DNA of 64,000 nucleotides from Kibdelosporangium banguiense. GTDB taxonomy: Bacteria > Actinomycetota > Actinomycetes > Mycobacteriales > Pseudonocardiaceae. Location of the stretch: NCBI RefSeq assembly GCF_017876405.1, contig NZ_JAGINW010000001.1:2865203-2929202 (forward strand). Reading direction: 5' to 3'. How positions within the stretch are numbered: the stretch's first letter is position 1; the number at the start of each line of letters is the position of its first letter. Shown piece by piece: positions 21,016-28,640 of this stretch. The notes below the pieces were generated by a model. The model was not told the DNA's origin. It saw nothing but the letters and a program-made list of their open reading frames with translations, and did no database searches. The position numbers and the translations under genes were made by a program.

Positions 21016-21852
21016 ATGACATCAACCGTGGTGGCAGCCGAGCGCATGCCGACGACGCGTCGTTACCTGATGTGCCCACCGCGGTTCTTCGCCGTGGAGT
21101 ACTCGATCAACCCATGGATGGACCCAAGCCGTCCGATGGACCGTGACCTGGCCGAACAGCAGTGGACCAAGCTGCACGACACCTACGTCGACCTAGGCCA
21201 CAAGGTCGAGACGATCGAACCCCAGCCAGGCCTGCCCGACATGGTCTTCGCGGCCAACTCGGCCACAGTGGTCGACGGCCGCGTCCTCGGCGCCAACTTC
21301 CGCGCCCCACAACGCGCGGCCGAAGCCGACCACTACCGCCGCTGGTTCATCGAAAACGGCTACCACAACGTGGTCATGCCCACCAGGATCAACGAAGCCG
21401 AAGGCGACTTCGCCTGGACAGGCAAGTTCCTGCTGGCCGGCACCGGCTTCCGCACAGACCCAGGCGCCCACGCCGAAGCCCAGGAAGTCCTCGGAGTCCC
21501 AGTCGTCTCCCTGCAACTGGTGGACCCCCGCTACTACCACCTGGACACAGCCTTGTTCGTCCTGAACGAGGACGAACCCAACATCGCCTACTACCCGGCC
21601 GCATTCTCAAAAGGCTCCCAAAAAGTCCTCAGCCGCCTTTTCCCCCAAGCAGTGATAGCCACAGCGGAAGACGCGGACTGTTTCGGCCTCAACGCAGTCT
21701 CAGACGGCCGAAACGTAATCCTCCCCACCGAAGCCACAGCACTGGCCAAGCAACTGGAAAGCCGCGGCTACGAACCAATCTTCGTAGAAATCTCAGAACT
21801 GAAAAAGTCAGGCGGCGGCCCAAAATGCTGCACCATGGAAATCCGCGGCTAA
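21016..21852 (+). CDS. ddaH: dimethylargininase (N,N-dimethylarginine dimethylaminohydrolase)
   Basis: A member of the amidinotransferase/arginine-deiminase fold; it hydrolyses methylated arginines to citrulline and a methylamine. The catalytic residues are in place: the histidine in YYHLDTALFV (~174) and the nucleophilic cysteine in GGGPKCCTMEI near the C-terminus (~272). Early family segments MCPPRFFAVEYSINPWM and FAANSATVVDGRVL are also clear. The 278-residue length is normal. In many relatives rocD (ornithine aminotransferase) follows; here the gene is followed by non-coding repeat DNA. The start may alternatively be the ATG at 21046 (MPTTRRYLM). Confidence 0.92.
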   Translation: MTSTVVAAERMPTTRRYLMCPPRFFAVEYSINPWMDPSRPMDRDLAEQQWTKLHDTYVDLGHKVETIEPQPGLPDMVFAANSATVVDGRVLGANFRAPQRAAEADHYRRWFIENGYHNVVMPTRINEAEGDFAWTGKFLLAGTGFRTDPGAHAEAQEVLGVPVVSLQLVDPRYYHLDTALFVLNEDEPNIAYYPAAFSKGSQKVLSRLFPQAVIATAEDADCFGLNAVSDGRNVILPTEATALAKQLESRGYEPIFVEISELKKSGGGPKCCTMEIRG

Positions 21853-22000
21853 CCCCAGCCCTGAGCTCCTGACCAAGCCCCTGCGATGGTGCCGGCAGCT
21901 GAGCCCTGCTTGGGTTCCGGTTCCGTGTCTGTGGCTGAGCCCTGCCCTGGTATATGGTTCGGCGTCTCTGGCTGGGCGCTCTGCTTTGGTATTGCTGGTT

Positions 22001-22157
22001 GGGACGGCTCGATTTGATGACACGGAGACCTCTGAGGCGGCCGCGTCAGGACTAAAGGGCAGGCCCATGGATCAAGGTGGGGTTCTCGGCCGGAGCCGTG
22101 AGGGGCCTGCCGCGCCGACAAGCTTAAGGCCGCCTCCACCCCGTATAAAATCGAGCC
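22001..22157. repeat. MITE-like dispersed repeat, copy 1
   Basis: This 157-bp segment recurs in inverted orientation at 55600-55756 with about ten mismatches by eye. It is bounded by short inverted termini, GGCTCGATTT (22006-22015) and AAATCGAGCC (22148-22157). It can fold through two further complementary pairs: GAGGCGGCC with GGCCGCCTC, and GGCAGGCCC with GGGCCTGCC. It holds no convincing gene. The rest of 21853-22316 carries only degenerate short repeats such as CTGAGCCCTGC. Confidence 0.85.
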
Positions 22158-22316
22158 TTTCAGGCCGTTGGCCGACGTCCCAGCCTGGCTGGGCCCCGGG
22201 AATTGAACGACCCAAGCTGCAACTCAAACGATTGAAGCCTGTGAGCCTGCGAAAACAAATCCTTAAGGCTGTGAGGCGCCCGCGCCTCATGCCTGAAAGG
22301 AGGGCGCCCGCGCCCG

Positions 22317-22862
22317 ATGCTAGTCAAACGAAAAATGACCGGCGCTGGTTCTGAAGGAGCACGCACCCTGGGGGGCGCCTACGCCGCCGGTCACCGGGCC
22401 ACGGAGCTGATCCCCGGCACCGACCGGGGAACCGCCGTGGTCAAAGGCTTCACCGGCGAACGCTCCGAGATCGTGCAGGTGTACTTCCTGGACGTCTCCC
22501 GCAGCAACGACCAGGTGACCTCGATCATCCAACGGTCGCTTGCCGCGATCGCCGAACGAGGCGCCCTGCCCGGCGCCGACCGGGAAGCACCTGTGATCGA
22601 TGCGGCCCGGGACCTGCTGGAAGACCTGGACGCGGTGTTGGACACCGACCCGGTCCCGGCCGCTGACGTGCCCGCCCTGTTGGCCAAGCACGCGCCGCGC
22701 TTCGAGCCGTACAAGCGACTGACCGGCAAGGCCTTGCGCGCTCAACTGGCCAAGGACGGGGTCAAGGTGCCGTCCACGGGCAACCGCTACCCAGTCGACC
22801 CGACTACTGTCCGTGAAGCCCTGGCCAAGCGGGCCACCGCCGACCTCGACGACGCAGCCTGA
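22317..22862 (+). pseudogene. truncated TraB/FtsK-type translocase (C-terminal remnant)
   Basis: 181 residues match only the C-terminal portion of an AICE DNA translocase. Segments include HRATELIPGTDRGTAVVKGF, EIVQVYFLDVSRSNDQVT and the final LAKDGVKVPSTGNRYPVDP. The last matches the tail of the intact TraB at 29792-32008 (GHGYKVPTTDRIYPVDP). No Walker A or B motif is present, and the first ~20 codons look unrelated. It is most likely a decayed conjugation gene of an older element whose 5' part is lost. The predicted domain would be the DNA-binding winged helix. Confidence 0.7.
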
Positions 22863-23047
22863 CCGAACACCAGGGCGAGGTTCCGCCCGACCTGCTCAGC
22901 GAGCTGACCCAGGCCGCCGAGGCCGTGACCCGCCTCGACGAGAAGATGGAGTCGCTGCACCGCCTGGTCGACCACACCTCCCAGCCGAGCCGCCCGGAGT
23001 CGCTGGACCTCGGCGCGATGTACGAGTCACTCGTCATCGGACGCTGA
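22859..23047 (+). pseudogene. small downstream transfer-region ORF with a CTG in place of its start
   Basis: A 62-codon frame overlaps the traB remnant's stop as CTGA. The sequence (DLLSELTQAAEAVTRLDEKM ... LDLGAMYESLVIGR) looks protein-like, with a helical heptad pattern. The expected GTG of a GTGA overlap is CTG, so the gene may have lost its start, or use CTG or the internal GTG at 22925. Small genes in this position after traB are common in AICEs. Confidence 0.4.
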
Positions 23048-23096
23048 CCGCCGCTACCCGGGCCCGCGAGCGGCGATGCGACAGCCAGGGCGGGGC

Positions 23097-23381
23097 TCAG
23101 ACACGGCACCTCTGGCGAGTCGACCAGGCGAAGTAGATCTCGCTGGCACTGCCGATCCGGGTGGTGCCGGTGGCTACGCAGGTCTGCCCTTTGCGGCCGT
23201 CGGTGTAGTCGATGTAGACCTCGACGAGGTGTACGTCCGGAGGACAGTGGTTGTACAGGCCGTCGTTGCCACGCTCGAAGTAACCGCAGGGGTCCACGGC
23301 CGCGCTCGCGGGTGTGGCGAGCACGCCGGTGCCGGCGAGGGCGAGCGCGGCGACCGCGGTGGCGATACGGGACAAACGCAT
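23097..23381 (-). CDS. small secreted protein (DUF6355-like)
   Basis: A 94-residue exported protein. The ATG at 23381 has a strong GGGGAGG site. It encodes a signal peptide, MRLSRIATAVAALALAG, with likely cleavage after ATPASA. The mature part is short and has four cysteines (CGYFERGNDGLYNHC and two later), suggesting disulfides. The pattern resembles actinobacterial DUF6355 proteins; function unknown. It lies among decayed genes but itself looks intact. Confidence 0.75.
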   Translation of the reverse strand: MRLSRIATAVAALALAGTGVLATPASAAVDPCGYFERGNDGLYNHCPPDVHLVEVYIDYTDGRKGQTCVATGTTRIGSASEIYFAWSTRQRCRV

Positions 23382-23504
23382 GGTCTTTCCTCCCCAGAAG
23401 TCGATGTTCACCCTTTGAACGTAGAGAGGATTCTCGTTGCCGGGCAACGGTTTCATGCTCCGCTGAAGTCCCCGGCCGAACAGGCTGCGCCGCTTGGGGG
23501 TCAG

Positions 23505-23899
23505 TTACCCCATGCCTCCGTACCCTCCGTACGGGTCGGGTGGGGCCTGGACCGGTTTCGCCTGCTGGACGTCGATGAAGGGGATGGCGCCGTTGTTGAG
23601 GGGGTCTGAGGTCTGTTTGCCGATGTAGGTGCCGGTGATCTCGCGCCAGGGGGCGGGTTGCAGAACTGGCGGAAATCCGTGGCTCGCGGTGGGTGTGGCC
23701 GTGCCCCTCGGGACCGCTGTCCTGGATCGTGAGCCGTCGGCGCCGCTCGTACCAGACGGTGGCGATGGCCGCGACGATGAGGACTATGCCGGTCCCGAGC
23801 TCCGGCCTTCACGTAACGCAGGTAAAGGTCCGTGCTGCCGGCGTACAACACGGCCCCTCCGAGGAGGGACAGCAGGACCGCTTGCGCTTGCCGGTTCAC
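23505..23899 (-). pseudogene. remnant of a TIGR03943/DUF1980-family membrane protein gene
   Basis: The GTG at 23899 overlaps the permease stop and opens VNRQAQAVLLSLLGGAVLY, the family's usual start. After LRYVKA the frame breaks; the sequence continues in a second frame (GIVLIVAAIATVWYERR) and then in a third (WREITGTYIGKQTSDPLNNG) to the stop at 23505. At least two frameshifts and loss of the middle part make it non-functional. Only about 130 codons remain of a ~240-codon gene. Confidence 0.7.
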
Positions 23900-24301
23900 A
23901 GCAGGACCGCCCCGGTCAGCGCTGAGACCAGGACAGCCAGCACGAAGGTGCAGGGGGCGAACCGGAGCGCGAACCCGCGGCCGAACGTGGCCGCCTGCAT
24001 GCCGAACAGTTTCAGGTCGATCATCGGTCCGACGACCAGGAACGCCAGCCGGGCGGTCAGCGAGAACTGGGTCAGGGACGCCGCCACGAAGGCGTCGGCC
24101 TCCGAACAGATCGACAGCAGGACCGCCACGATCGCCAGGGTGAGGACCGACACCACGGGGTTGGCAGCAGCCGGTGTGCAGCCAGCTTGCCGGGACTATG
24201 GCTTTGAGTGTGGCCGCGGCCATCGCGCCGAGGACGAGGAAGCCACCGGCATGGACGAAGTCGTGCCGGACCGAACCCCAGAGTGAGTTAGGTCGGACCA
24301 C
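23896..24301 (-). pseudogene. remnant of a YraQ/ArsP-type (DUF318) permease gene
   Basis: Only the C-terminal third of a permease is left. One frame reads VRHDFVHAGGFLVLGAMAAA to about 24170. A one-base shift then moves the rest to the next frame (LLSICSEADAFVAASLTQFS ... VVGPMIDLKLFGMQ), which ends at 23896. The paired DUF1980-type gene follows with a four-base overlap, as in intact operons of this type. The 5' two-thirds is missing at 24301. Confidence 0.7.
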
Positions 24302-24378
24302 CCTCCCAGACAGGGCCGATACGGGCCCTGAGCAGGCAGACGACGGCCCGACCTCTAACTAACTCCTGATCAGCGGCC

Positions 24379-24643
24379 GGTCACAGCGTGGCAGTCCTGT
24401 TGAGGGTCTATGCGAAGTTTCCTGGACGGCGGCGAGCAGGACGCTCGGGCCAAGGTGGAGCGGCTGTGGGGCCGTCAAAACCAGGGGACGAATAGGGGAC
24501 AACCAGCTGTAGATGGCGAGACATCGCAGGACACAGCGGGACAGACAGAGATCAGCCCGGCGATCTGTTTGCGCAGGTCACCGGGCTGTTTTCCCAGGTT
24601 GTGGCGGGTGACGGATTTGAACCGCCGTAGCTTGCGCGGCTGA
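24379..24643 (+). pseudogene. 3' remnant of a second tyrosine integrase gene
   Basis: GHSVAVLLRVYAK (24379-24417), including the histidine and tyrosine of the catalytic box, matches the C-terminus of the intact integrase (25162-26535). A one-base insertion at about 24421 moves the continuation LDGGEQDARAKVERLW into the next frame, which runs on into the att core. Everything upstream of the GHS motif is gone. It is evidence of an earlier element at the same attachment site. Confidence 0.75.
24553..24592 (+). terminator. candidate Rho-independent terminator left of attL
   Basis: CAGCCCGG (24553-24560) pairs with CCGGGCTG (24581-24588) around a 20-base loop and is followed by TTTT. It lies in the position where the tRNA-Tyr or the old integrase transcript would end. 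Confidence 0.45.
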
Positions 24644-24650
24644 TTTACAG
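24602..24650. repeat. attL core (49-bp direct repeat)
   Basis: These 49 bases are identical to 39706-39754, the 3' portion of the tRNA-Tyr gene. Together they bound the integrative element. The match stops at 24651, where the element's own DNA begins. Confidence 0.9.
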
Positions 24651-24728
24651 AACGCTCACCCCGCAAGATCGATATTGCTTCTGACCTGGCCGTACACGCG
24701 GTACCCAGGGTCCCAAGTGTGCCCACGG

Positions 24729-24773
24729 CCCACGGATGGCCCACGCTGGGCTTCGTCGTGGGCCATCCGTGGG
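24729..24773. promoter_or_regulatory. inverted pair of 17-bp putative integrase arm sites
   Basis: CCCACGGATGGCCCACG (24729-24745) and its exact inverse (24757-24773) are separated by 11 bases, 79 bases inside attL. The same 17-mer occurs 100 bases inside attR (39590-39606). Identical short sites flanking both att cores fit arm-type binding by the tyrosine integrase or its excisionase. Confidence 0.65.
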
Positions 24774-24840
24774 ACCAGCAGGCGTTACGCGATCAGCGAT
24801 TGGGCCCAGAGACATATGCCCTGGGCCACAACCGTGTCGT

Positions 24841-24966
24841 TTAGCGGAAGAGGTAGTGGATGACCTGGCCCACCACGAACAGCATCACCTGGATAAGCCG
24901 TGTGGTGCGAACCTCACGGCGGTGGACCCGGCACCTGTGTCCACGATTGAGAGCCCTCTTGGGCAT
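24841..24966 (-). CDS. 41-residue basic/hydrophobic small protein next to attL
   Basis: An ATG at 24966 with a GGAAAGGAAG site opens MPKRALNRGHRCRVHRREVR, followed by a hydrophobic stretch, LIQVMLFVVGQVIHYLF, that could cross the membrane. It lies between int and attL on the int strand. There is no recognised family. The clean ribosome site and charge/hydrophobic split favour a real gene, but it is too short to be sure. The rest of 24967-25161 shows nothing except one arm-like site. Confidence 0.45.
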   Translation of the reverse strand: MPKRALNRGHRCRVHRREVRTTRLIQVMLFVVGQVIHYLFR

Positions 24967-25134
24967 TGCGCACTTCCTTTCCATCCGGAAGCAGGCACAC
25001 GTCACCTGGGGAGATGACTTGTAGTCGCCTGACCAGCCGTTAGGCTGGATGTAAGCTCGTGCGCATACGGCCATCATGGCAGTGGGCAAAGTCGTCGGTC
25101 AAACGTCAAGCGGGTGTGCTGGTCAACCTTCGTT

Positions 25135-25149
25135 GTGGGCCATCCGTGG
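25135..25149. promoter_or_regulatory. third left-end copy of the putative arm site
   Basis: GTGGGCCATCCGTGG repeats 15 of the 17 bases of the arm motif in the inverse orientation, just downstream of the integrase stop codon. Confidence 0.5.
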
Positions 25150-25161
25150 TGGTGGGGTCGC

Positions 25162-26535
25162 TCACAGCCCGTTCAACCATCGCTGCACCCGTTGGCGGGC
25201 CTCTTGTTCTCCGCCGTCGAGACACTTCGCGTAGACGCGCAGCAACACGGCGACGCTGTGTCCGGCCCACTCGGCGACCCGGGTTGGATCTCCTGTTGCG
25301 TTGAGCCACGTGGACACGGCGGCATGGCGAAGGTCGTACGGCCGCTTGGCGAGCGGAGACACAACCACTTCGGGAGTGAACGCAGCCGCGCGGGCCTTGG
25401 CCCATGTCCGACCGTAGACGCTGCTGGACAGCCACCCGTCTCCGCGAACCGCACGGAACAGCCGGCCGTCGGGCGCCGTGCCGAACGCGGCGATGTGGTC
25501 ATGCAGGATGGCGGTCAACTCATCCGAGCAGGGCACTGGTCGGCCCTTCCCGTCTTCCCGGTGTTTAAGGCTTCGCTGTTCACCTCGTGTCCTGCTGTCG
25601 GTCCATTCCTCTCCCACTTCTGGGGCGGCACGTTCCAAGTGCAACTCTCCCCATCCTTCTTCTGGAAGCGAGAGGTTGTGTTTCCGCAGATTCACAGCTT
25701 CCTCAGGCCGTAGGGCGGCGAAGTACATCACCGCGAAGAACGCTACAAGTTGCGGATGGATGTCGCGAACAGCGGAAAGTAGTGTCCGCGCTTGTACCGG
25801 GTTCGCCACCGATCGCCGATCGACCTCGTGAAGAACAGACTTCTGTTTCCGGGCCTTCACGTCACCAATAGGGTTGCGGTCCAACAGTTTGCGTTCCACG
25901 GCGTAATCAAGCGAATTTCGTAGTGTCGTGCGACGCAGTCGCACGGTATCAACTGCAGCGCGTTGACCGTTCCGGTTTCTGTCGAGCGCCGTAAGCAGCG
26001 CCCGAAGTTCGGCCGCGTCGGCGAGAACGCCCACGGTGGGTGTGTTGTTGCGCAGCCATCGTATGGCGCGGGAAATTTCCTCGGGGTGCTGTTGGTCGCG
26101 TCGATTCTTGTTAAAGGCAGTGCGTAGCGCCCTCGTTGTTGTCGTGTGGTCTGGGCGTCCGTTCTGGTCGGGTATCAAAGCGCGGGTGATGGACACCAGA
26201 GAGTCGGCCGCGCTTTTCCTGCTTTTTGGTGCTATGTCGTTCCATTTAAGATCCACATAGGCGCACGCGAAGTCAAACCAGGACATTGTGTCTGTGGTCC
26301 GGAGCATCGCAAGGGGAAGCCCTTTGGTCACGTCGAACGGTTGGCCGTCTTTGGCGGCCGACATGAGTGTGGAGCGGAAACCGTCCGCCTGTGTCCGGAT
26401 CTTGAACGACTCGTCAAACCGTTCGCGACCGACCATCCATCGCACGACGTAGCGCGTTGGTTTCCGGCTGCCATCCGGTTGAGCCTTGTAGCGGGTCTGA
26501 ATGCTCCACACCCGCACGTTATACGTGGATGTCAT
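25162..26535 (-). CDS. int: tyrosine-type site-specific integrase
   Basis: This enzyme catalyses recombination between the element and tRNA-Tyr (457 residues). The catalytic domain holds the first arginine in AALRPEEAVNLR, then PYDLRHAAVS, WAGHSVAVLLRVYAK with the conserved His and the Tyr nucleophile, close to the C-terminus. The N-terminal ~150 residues are the SAM-like core-binding region. I chose the ATG at 26535 because it overlaps the xis stop (TAATG) and follows GGGGAGG; the upstream ATG lies inside xis. The 3' end points at attL. Confidence 0.93.
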   Translation of the reverse strand: MTSTYNVRVWSIQTRYKAQPDGSRKPTRYVVRWMVGRERFDESFKIRTQADGFRSTLMSAAKDGQPFDVTKGLPLAMLRTTDTMSWFDFACAYVDLKWNDIAPKSRKSAADSLVSITRALIPDQNGRPDHTTTTRALRTAFNKNRRDQQHPEEISRAIRWLRNNTPTVGVLADAAELRALLTALDRNRNGQRAAVDTVRLRRTTLRNSLDYAVERKLLDRNPIGDVKARKQKSVLHEVDRRSVANPVQARTLLSAVRDIHPQLVAFFAVMYFAALRPEEAVNLRKHNLSLPEEGWGELHLERAAPEVGEEWTDSRTRGEQRSLKHREDGKGRPVPCSDELTAILHDHIAAFGTAPDGRLFRAVRGDGWLSSSVYGRTWAKARAAAFTPEVVVSPLAKRPYDLRHAAVSTWLNATGDPTRVAEWAGHSVAVLLRVYAKCLDGGEQEARQRVQRWLNGL

Positions 26536-26723
26536 TAGGCAGCCTCCCCGCACGCGTCGTACCAGGCGTCAATGTCACGCCGATCGATCCGGATCTTGCC
26601 GTTTGGTAGCCTGTGTACGCGTGGTGCACACCCCTTTGTCAACCAGTCGTAAAAGGTTGACCGAGAGATCTTCATTTCTGTGCAGAATTCGGCGACGGTC
26701 AGCCGCTCTCGCGCTGCGCTCAC
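26535..26723 (-). CDS. xis: excisionase-like helix-turn-helix protein (Xis)
   Basis: A 62-residue MerR/excisionase-type winged helix protein. LTVAEFCTEMKISRSTFYDW forms the helix-turn-helix, followed by the wing segment RLPNGKIRIDRRDIDAWYD. It bends DNA and steers the integrase toward excision. The GTG at 26723 has GGGGGAG just upstream. Its stop overlaps the int ATG by one base, so the two proteins are probably made in a fixed ratio. Confidence 0.88.
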   Translation of the reverse strand: MSAARERLTVAEFCTEMKISRSTFYDWLTKGCAPRVHRLPNGKIRIDRRDIDAWYDACGEAA

Positions 26724-26731
26724 AACTCCCC

Positions 26732-27871
26732 CTAGTTGTCGTCGGTCATAGGTGGCAGGTACCGGCCCCATGCGTCGGCAAGCCCGGCTTGTGTCGTGTT
26801 TGGGTAGGTGACGTATCCCTTCAGAGTTTTTCCGCCGCTGTCGAACGACGTGGGTCCGATGTGGTAGCGGCTCAATTCCTTTGACAGTCGCCGGGCGTCC
26901 ATTGGCCTGCCGTTGTTGAGTTCGCCCCACGGTGACTCTTCGTTTGAGCACAGGGCGTGAAGGATTTCAGTAGTAGCCATCCGGTCGGTGTTGTTCTGCG
27001 TAAACAGGGCGCGTAGGTCAGCGAGCAGTTGCACGCCGGTCGATATCGGTTGGGAGCGTGCTTGCTGTACGAAGAACACGGCCGCTTGTCGTGCTGTGTC
27101 CGGCCAATGACCTCCGGCAGCATCCGCAATCGCGAGCAACGGTTCCCAGGCTTCTTCGGCCCGGTCGGCGACGCCGGGCGGCATGACTGGCTCTGCGTCA
27201 CCAAGTTGTTCGCCGATGCTGGTGATCCACGTGTCTAGCGCGTCGCGGATCGGTTCGGCCTCACGCTTGACCCGCTTTTCCTTGTAGCTCTCTACGTGTT
27301 GGTCGTGGCGGCGCTTGCGCAGGTGGATGGTGATGGCGCGGGTGGTGATGGTTGGGGGCATGCATCCGACTAGTCCTGCCAATGCGGTGGGCGCGAAAGT
27401 CGGGAGGCGGTCCACGGTGATTCCGGTAGCGGTATCGCCCTTGCATTTCGGGATGGTGTTGGTGCGTTTGTACCCGCCATTGAGCATGCCCCGGACGTCC
27501 TCGTTGCCGGAACCGCCCACCGTGAAGATGGTGTCGACTTCGTCCAGCAGGATGGTGATCGGCCCGGCGGCGACCATGCGCACCAACGCGGCGGCAGAGC
27601 CGGACATGGTCATCTCGGGTGCTTTGGTGAAGTGCTGGGCTACCTCAAGGACGCGGGTCTTGCCCGACTCTGGTTCTGCCGACGACAGGATGAGTCGCGG
27701 TGTGGTGTAGAAGTGGTCTGCCGCCCAGGTGTGGGCGTACCAAAGCGCGAGCATTGGCGCGCAATGCTTGTGCGGGAACACAGAGAACCGGGAAACGAAC
27801 GTGGTGAGGTCGTCCAGAATCTCGGCACCTGTTTGTGGCCGAGTATCGACCAGCCGTAGCGCATTCGTCAT
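26732..27871 (-). CDS. DUF3631 P-loop replication protein (helicase-like)
   Basis: A 379-residue ATPase of the AICE replication module. It has a Walker A-like segment, SSAEPESGKTR (~residues 62-72), and Walker B TILLDEVDTIF (~104-114). The DUF3631 continuation includes the CKGDTATG segment and HLRKRR. It is usually found with a Prim-Pol gene, as here two genes away, and may unwind or load at the origin. The ATG at 27871 (MTNALRLVD) has GGGAGAC upstream. The frame stays open further upstream only because it is a shadow of the methyltransferase. Confidence 0.85.
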   Translation of the reverse strand: MTNALRLVDTRPQTGAEILDDLTTFVSRFSVFPHKHCAPMLALWYAHTWAADHFYTTPRLILSSAEPESGKTRVLEVAQHFTKAPEMTMSGSAAALVRMVAAGPITILLDEVDTIFTVGGSGNEDVRGMLNGGYKRTNTIPKCKGDTATGITVDRLPTFAPTALAGLVGCMPPTITTRAITIHLRKRRHDQHVESYKEKRVKREAEPIRDALDTWITSIGEQLGDAEPVMPPGVADRAEEAWEPLLAIADAAGGHWPDTARQAAVFFVQQARSQPISTGVQLLADLRALFTQNNTDRMATTEILHALCSNEESPWGELNNGRPMDARRLSKELSRYHIGPTSFDSGGKTLKGYVTYPNTTQAGLADAWGRYLPPMTDDN

Positions 27872-27902
27872 CGGCTTGTCTCCCGTGGATTCTGGTTGGT
27901 GG

Positions 27903-28640
27903 TCACGCGGCCGGCTGGTGTCGGTCGGCGGTGTGGATGAGTCGGCCCATGTGTTCGGCGATGTCGGGGAGGATGGCGTTTCCGAGGGCGCGACGTCGGT
28001 CCATCCCTCGGGGAATCCCATGAGCCACTCCGACAGGGCGGGGTTGAGTGGGCCAGGTCCTTCCCGGTTGCGGACGGCGTCGCGCAGGTTCCATTGGTGG
28101 CGTTTGCGGCCCAGTCGTCCCGATCCGGTCGCGTCGGTGGCTCTGGGTGTGGGCCACTCCGAGCAGCCGTCGCCGCATGTGTGGGGCACCCACTGCACAA
28201 GCGGTGGCCCACCCCACGCGGTGGCGGTATCCGGCGCGAATAAGGTCCGTGTGGACGATGTCCAGTCCTCGGGTGAGCAGACCGGACACGTTTTCCCACA
28301 GGACCCATCGGGGTCGCAGGGCGAGGATGACGGCGTGCATGGCGGGCCAGAGCCATCGTTCGTCGTCTTGGGCGAGGCGTTTGCCTGCTTCGCTGACGGG
28401 TTGGCAGGGAAATCCGCCAGCCACCAGGTCGACGGGGGGCCGGGGTTGGCTGTGCCACCATGCGATGGCGGTGCGAACGTCGTCATGGCGGGGTACCTCC
28501 GGCCAGTGGCGGGCGAGTACGGATCGGGCGTAGGGGTCGATCTCGACTTGGCCGACCACGGTCATGCCGGCGCGTTCCAAGCCGAGTTCCAGGCCGCCGA
28601 TCCCGGAGAACAGCGACAGGACGTTGAGACGGGCGGTCAC
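27903..28640 (-). CDS. DNA (cytosine-5) methyltransferase
   Basis: A C5-cytosine methyltransferase of 245 residues. Motif I is LSLFSGIGGLELG (~7-19), motif IV with the catalytic cysteine is GGFPCQPVS (~76-84), motif VI is LWENVSG, motif VIII is GAPHMRRRLLGVA, and motif X is RALGNAILPDIAEH. The region between VIII and X is only about 65 residues, so the target-recognition domain is very short. The GTG at 28640 overlaps the Prim-Pol stop. No restriction enzyme gene is nearby, so a solitary protective or regulatory role is likely. Confidence 0.9.
   Translation of the reverse strand: MTARLNVLSLFSGIGGLELGLERAGMTVVGQVEIDPYARSVLARHWPEVPRHDDVRTAIAWWHSQPRPPVDLVAGGFPCQPVSEAGKRLAQDDERWLWPAMHAVILALRPRWVLWENVSGLLTRGLDIVHTDLIRAGYRHRVGWATACAVGAPHMRRRLLGVAHTQSHRRDRIGTTGPQTPPMEPARRRPQPGRTWPTQPRPVGVAHGIPRGMDRRRALGNAILPDIAEHMGRLIHTADRHQPAA

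Noticed and set aside
22001..22157. the two MITE-like copies as the ends (att sites) of a larger element
   Set aside because: They are in inverted, not direct, orientation, lie far from int, and enclose the ribosomal protein operon. The 49-bp repeats are the real boundaries.
27872..28486. extended N-terminus of the DUF3631 protein
   Set aside because: This open frame is the shifted reading of the methyltransferase gene; the ATG at 27871 has a ribosome site and begins the family-like sequence.
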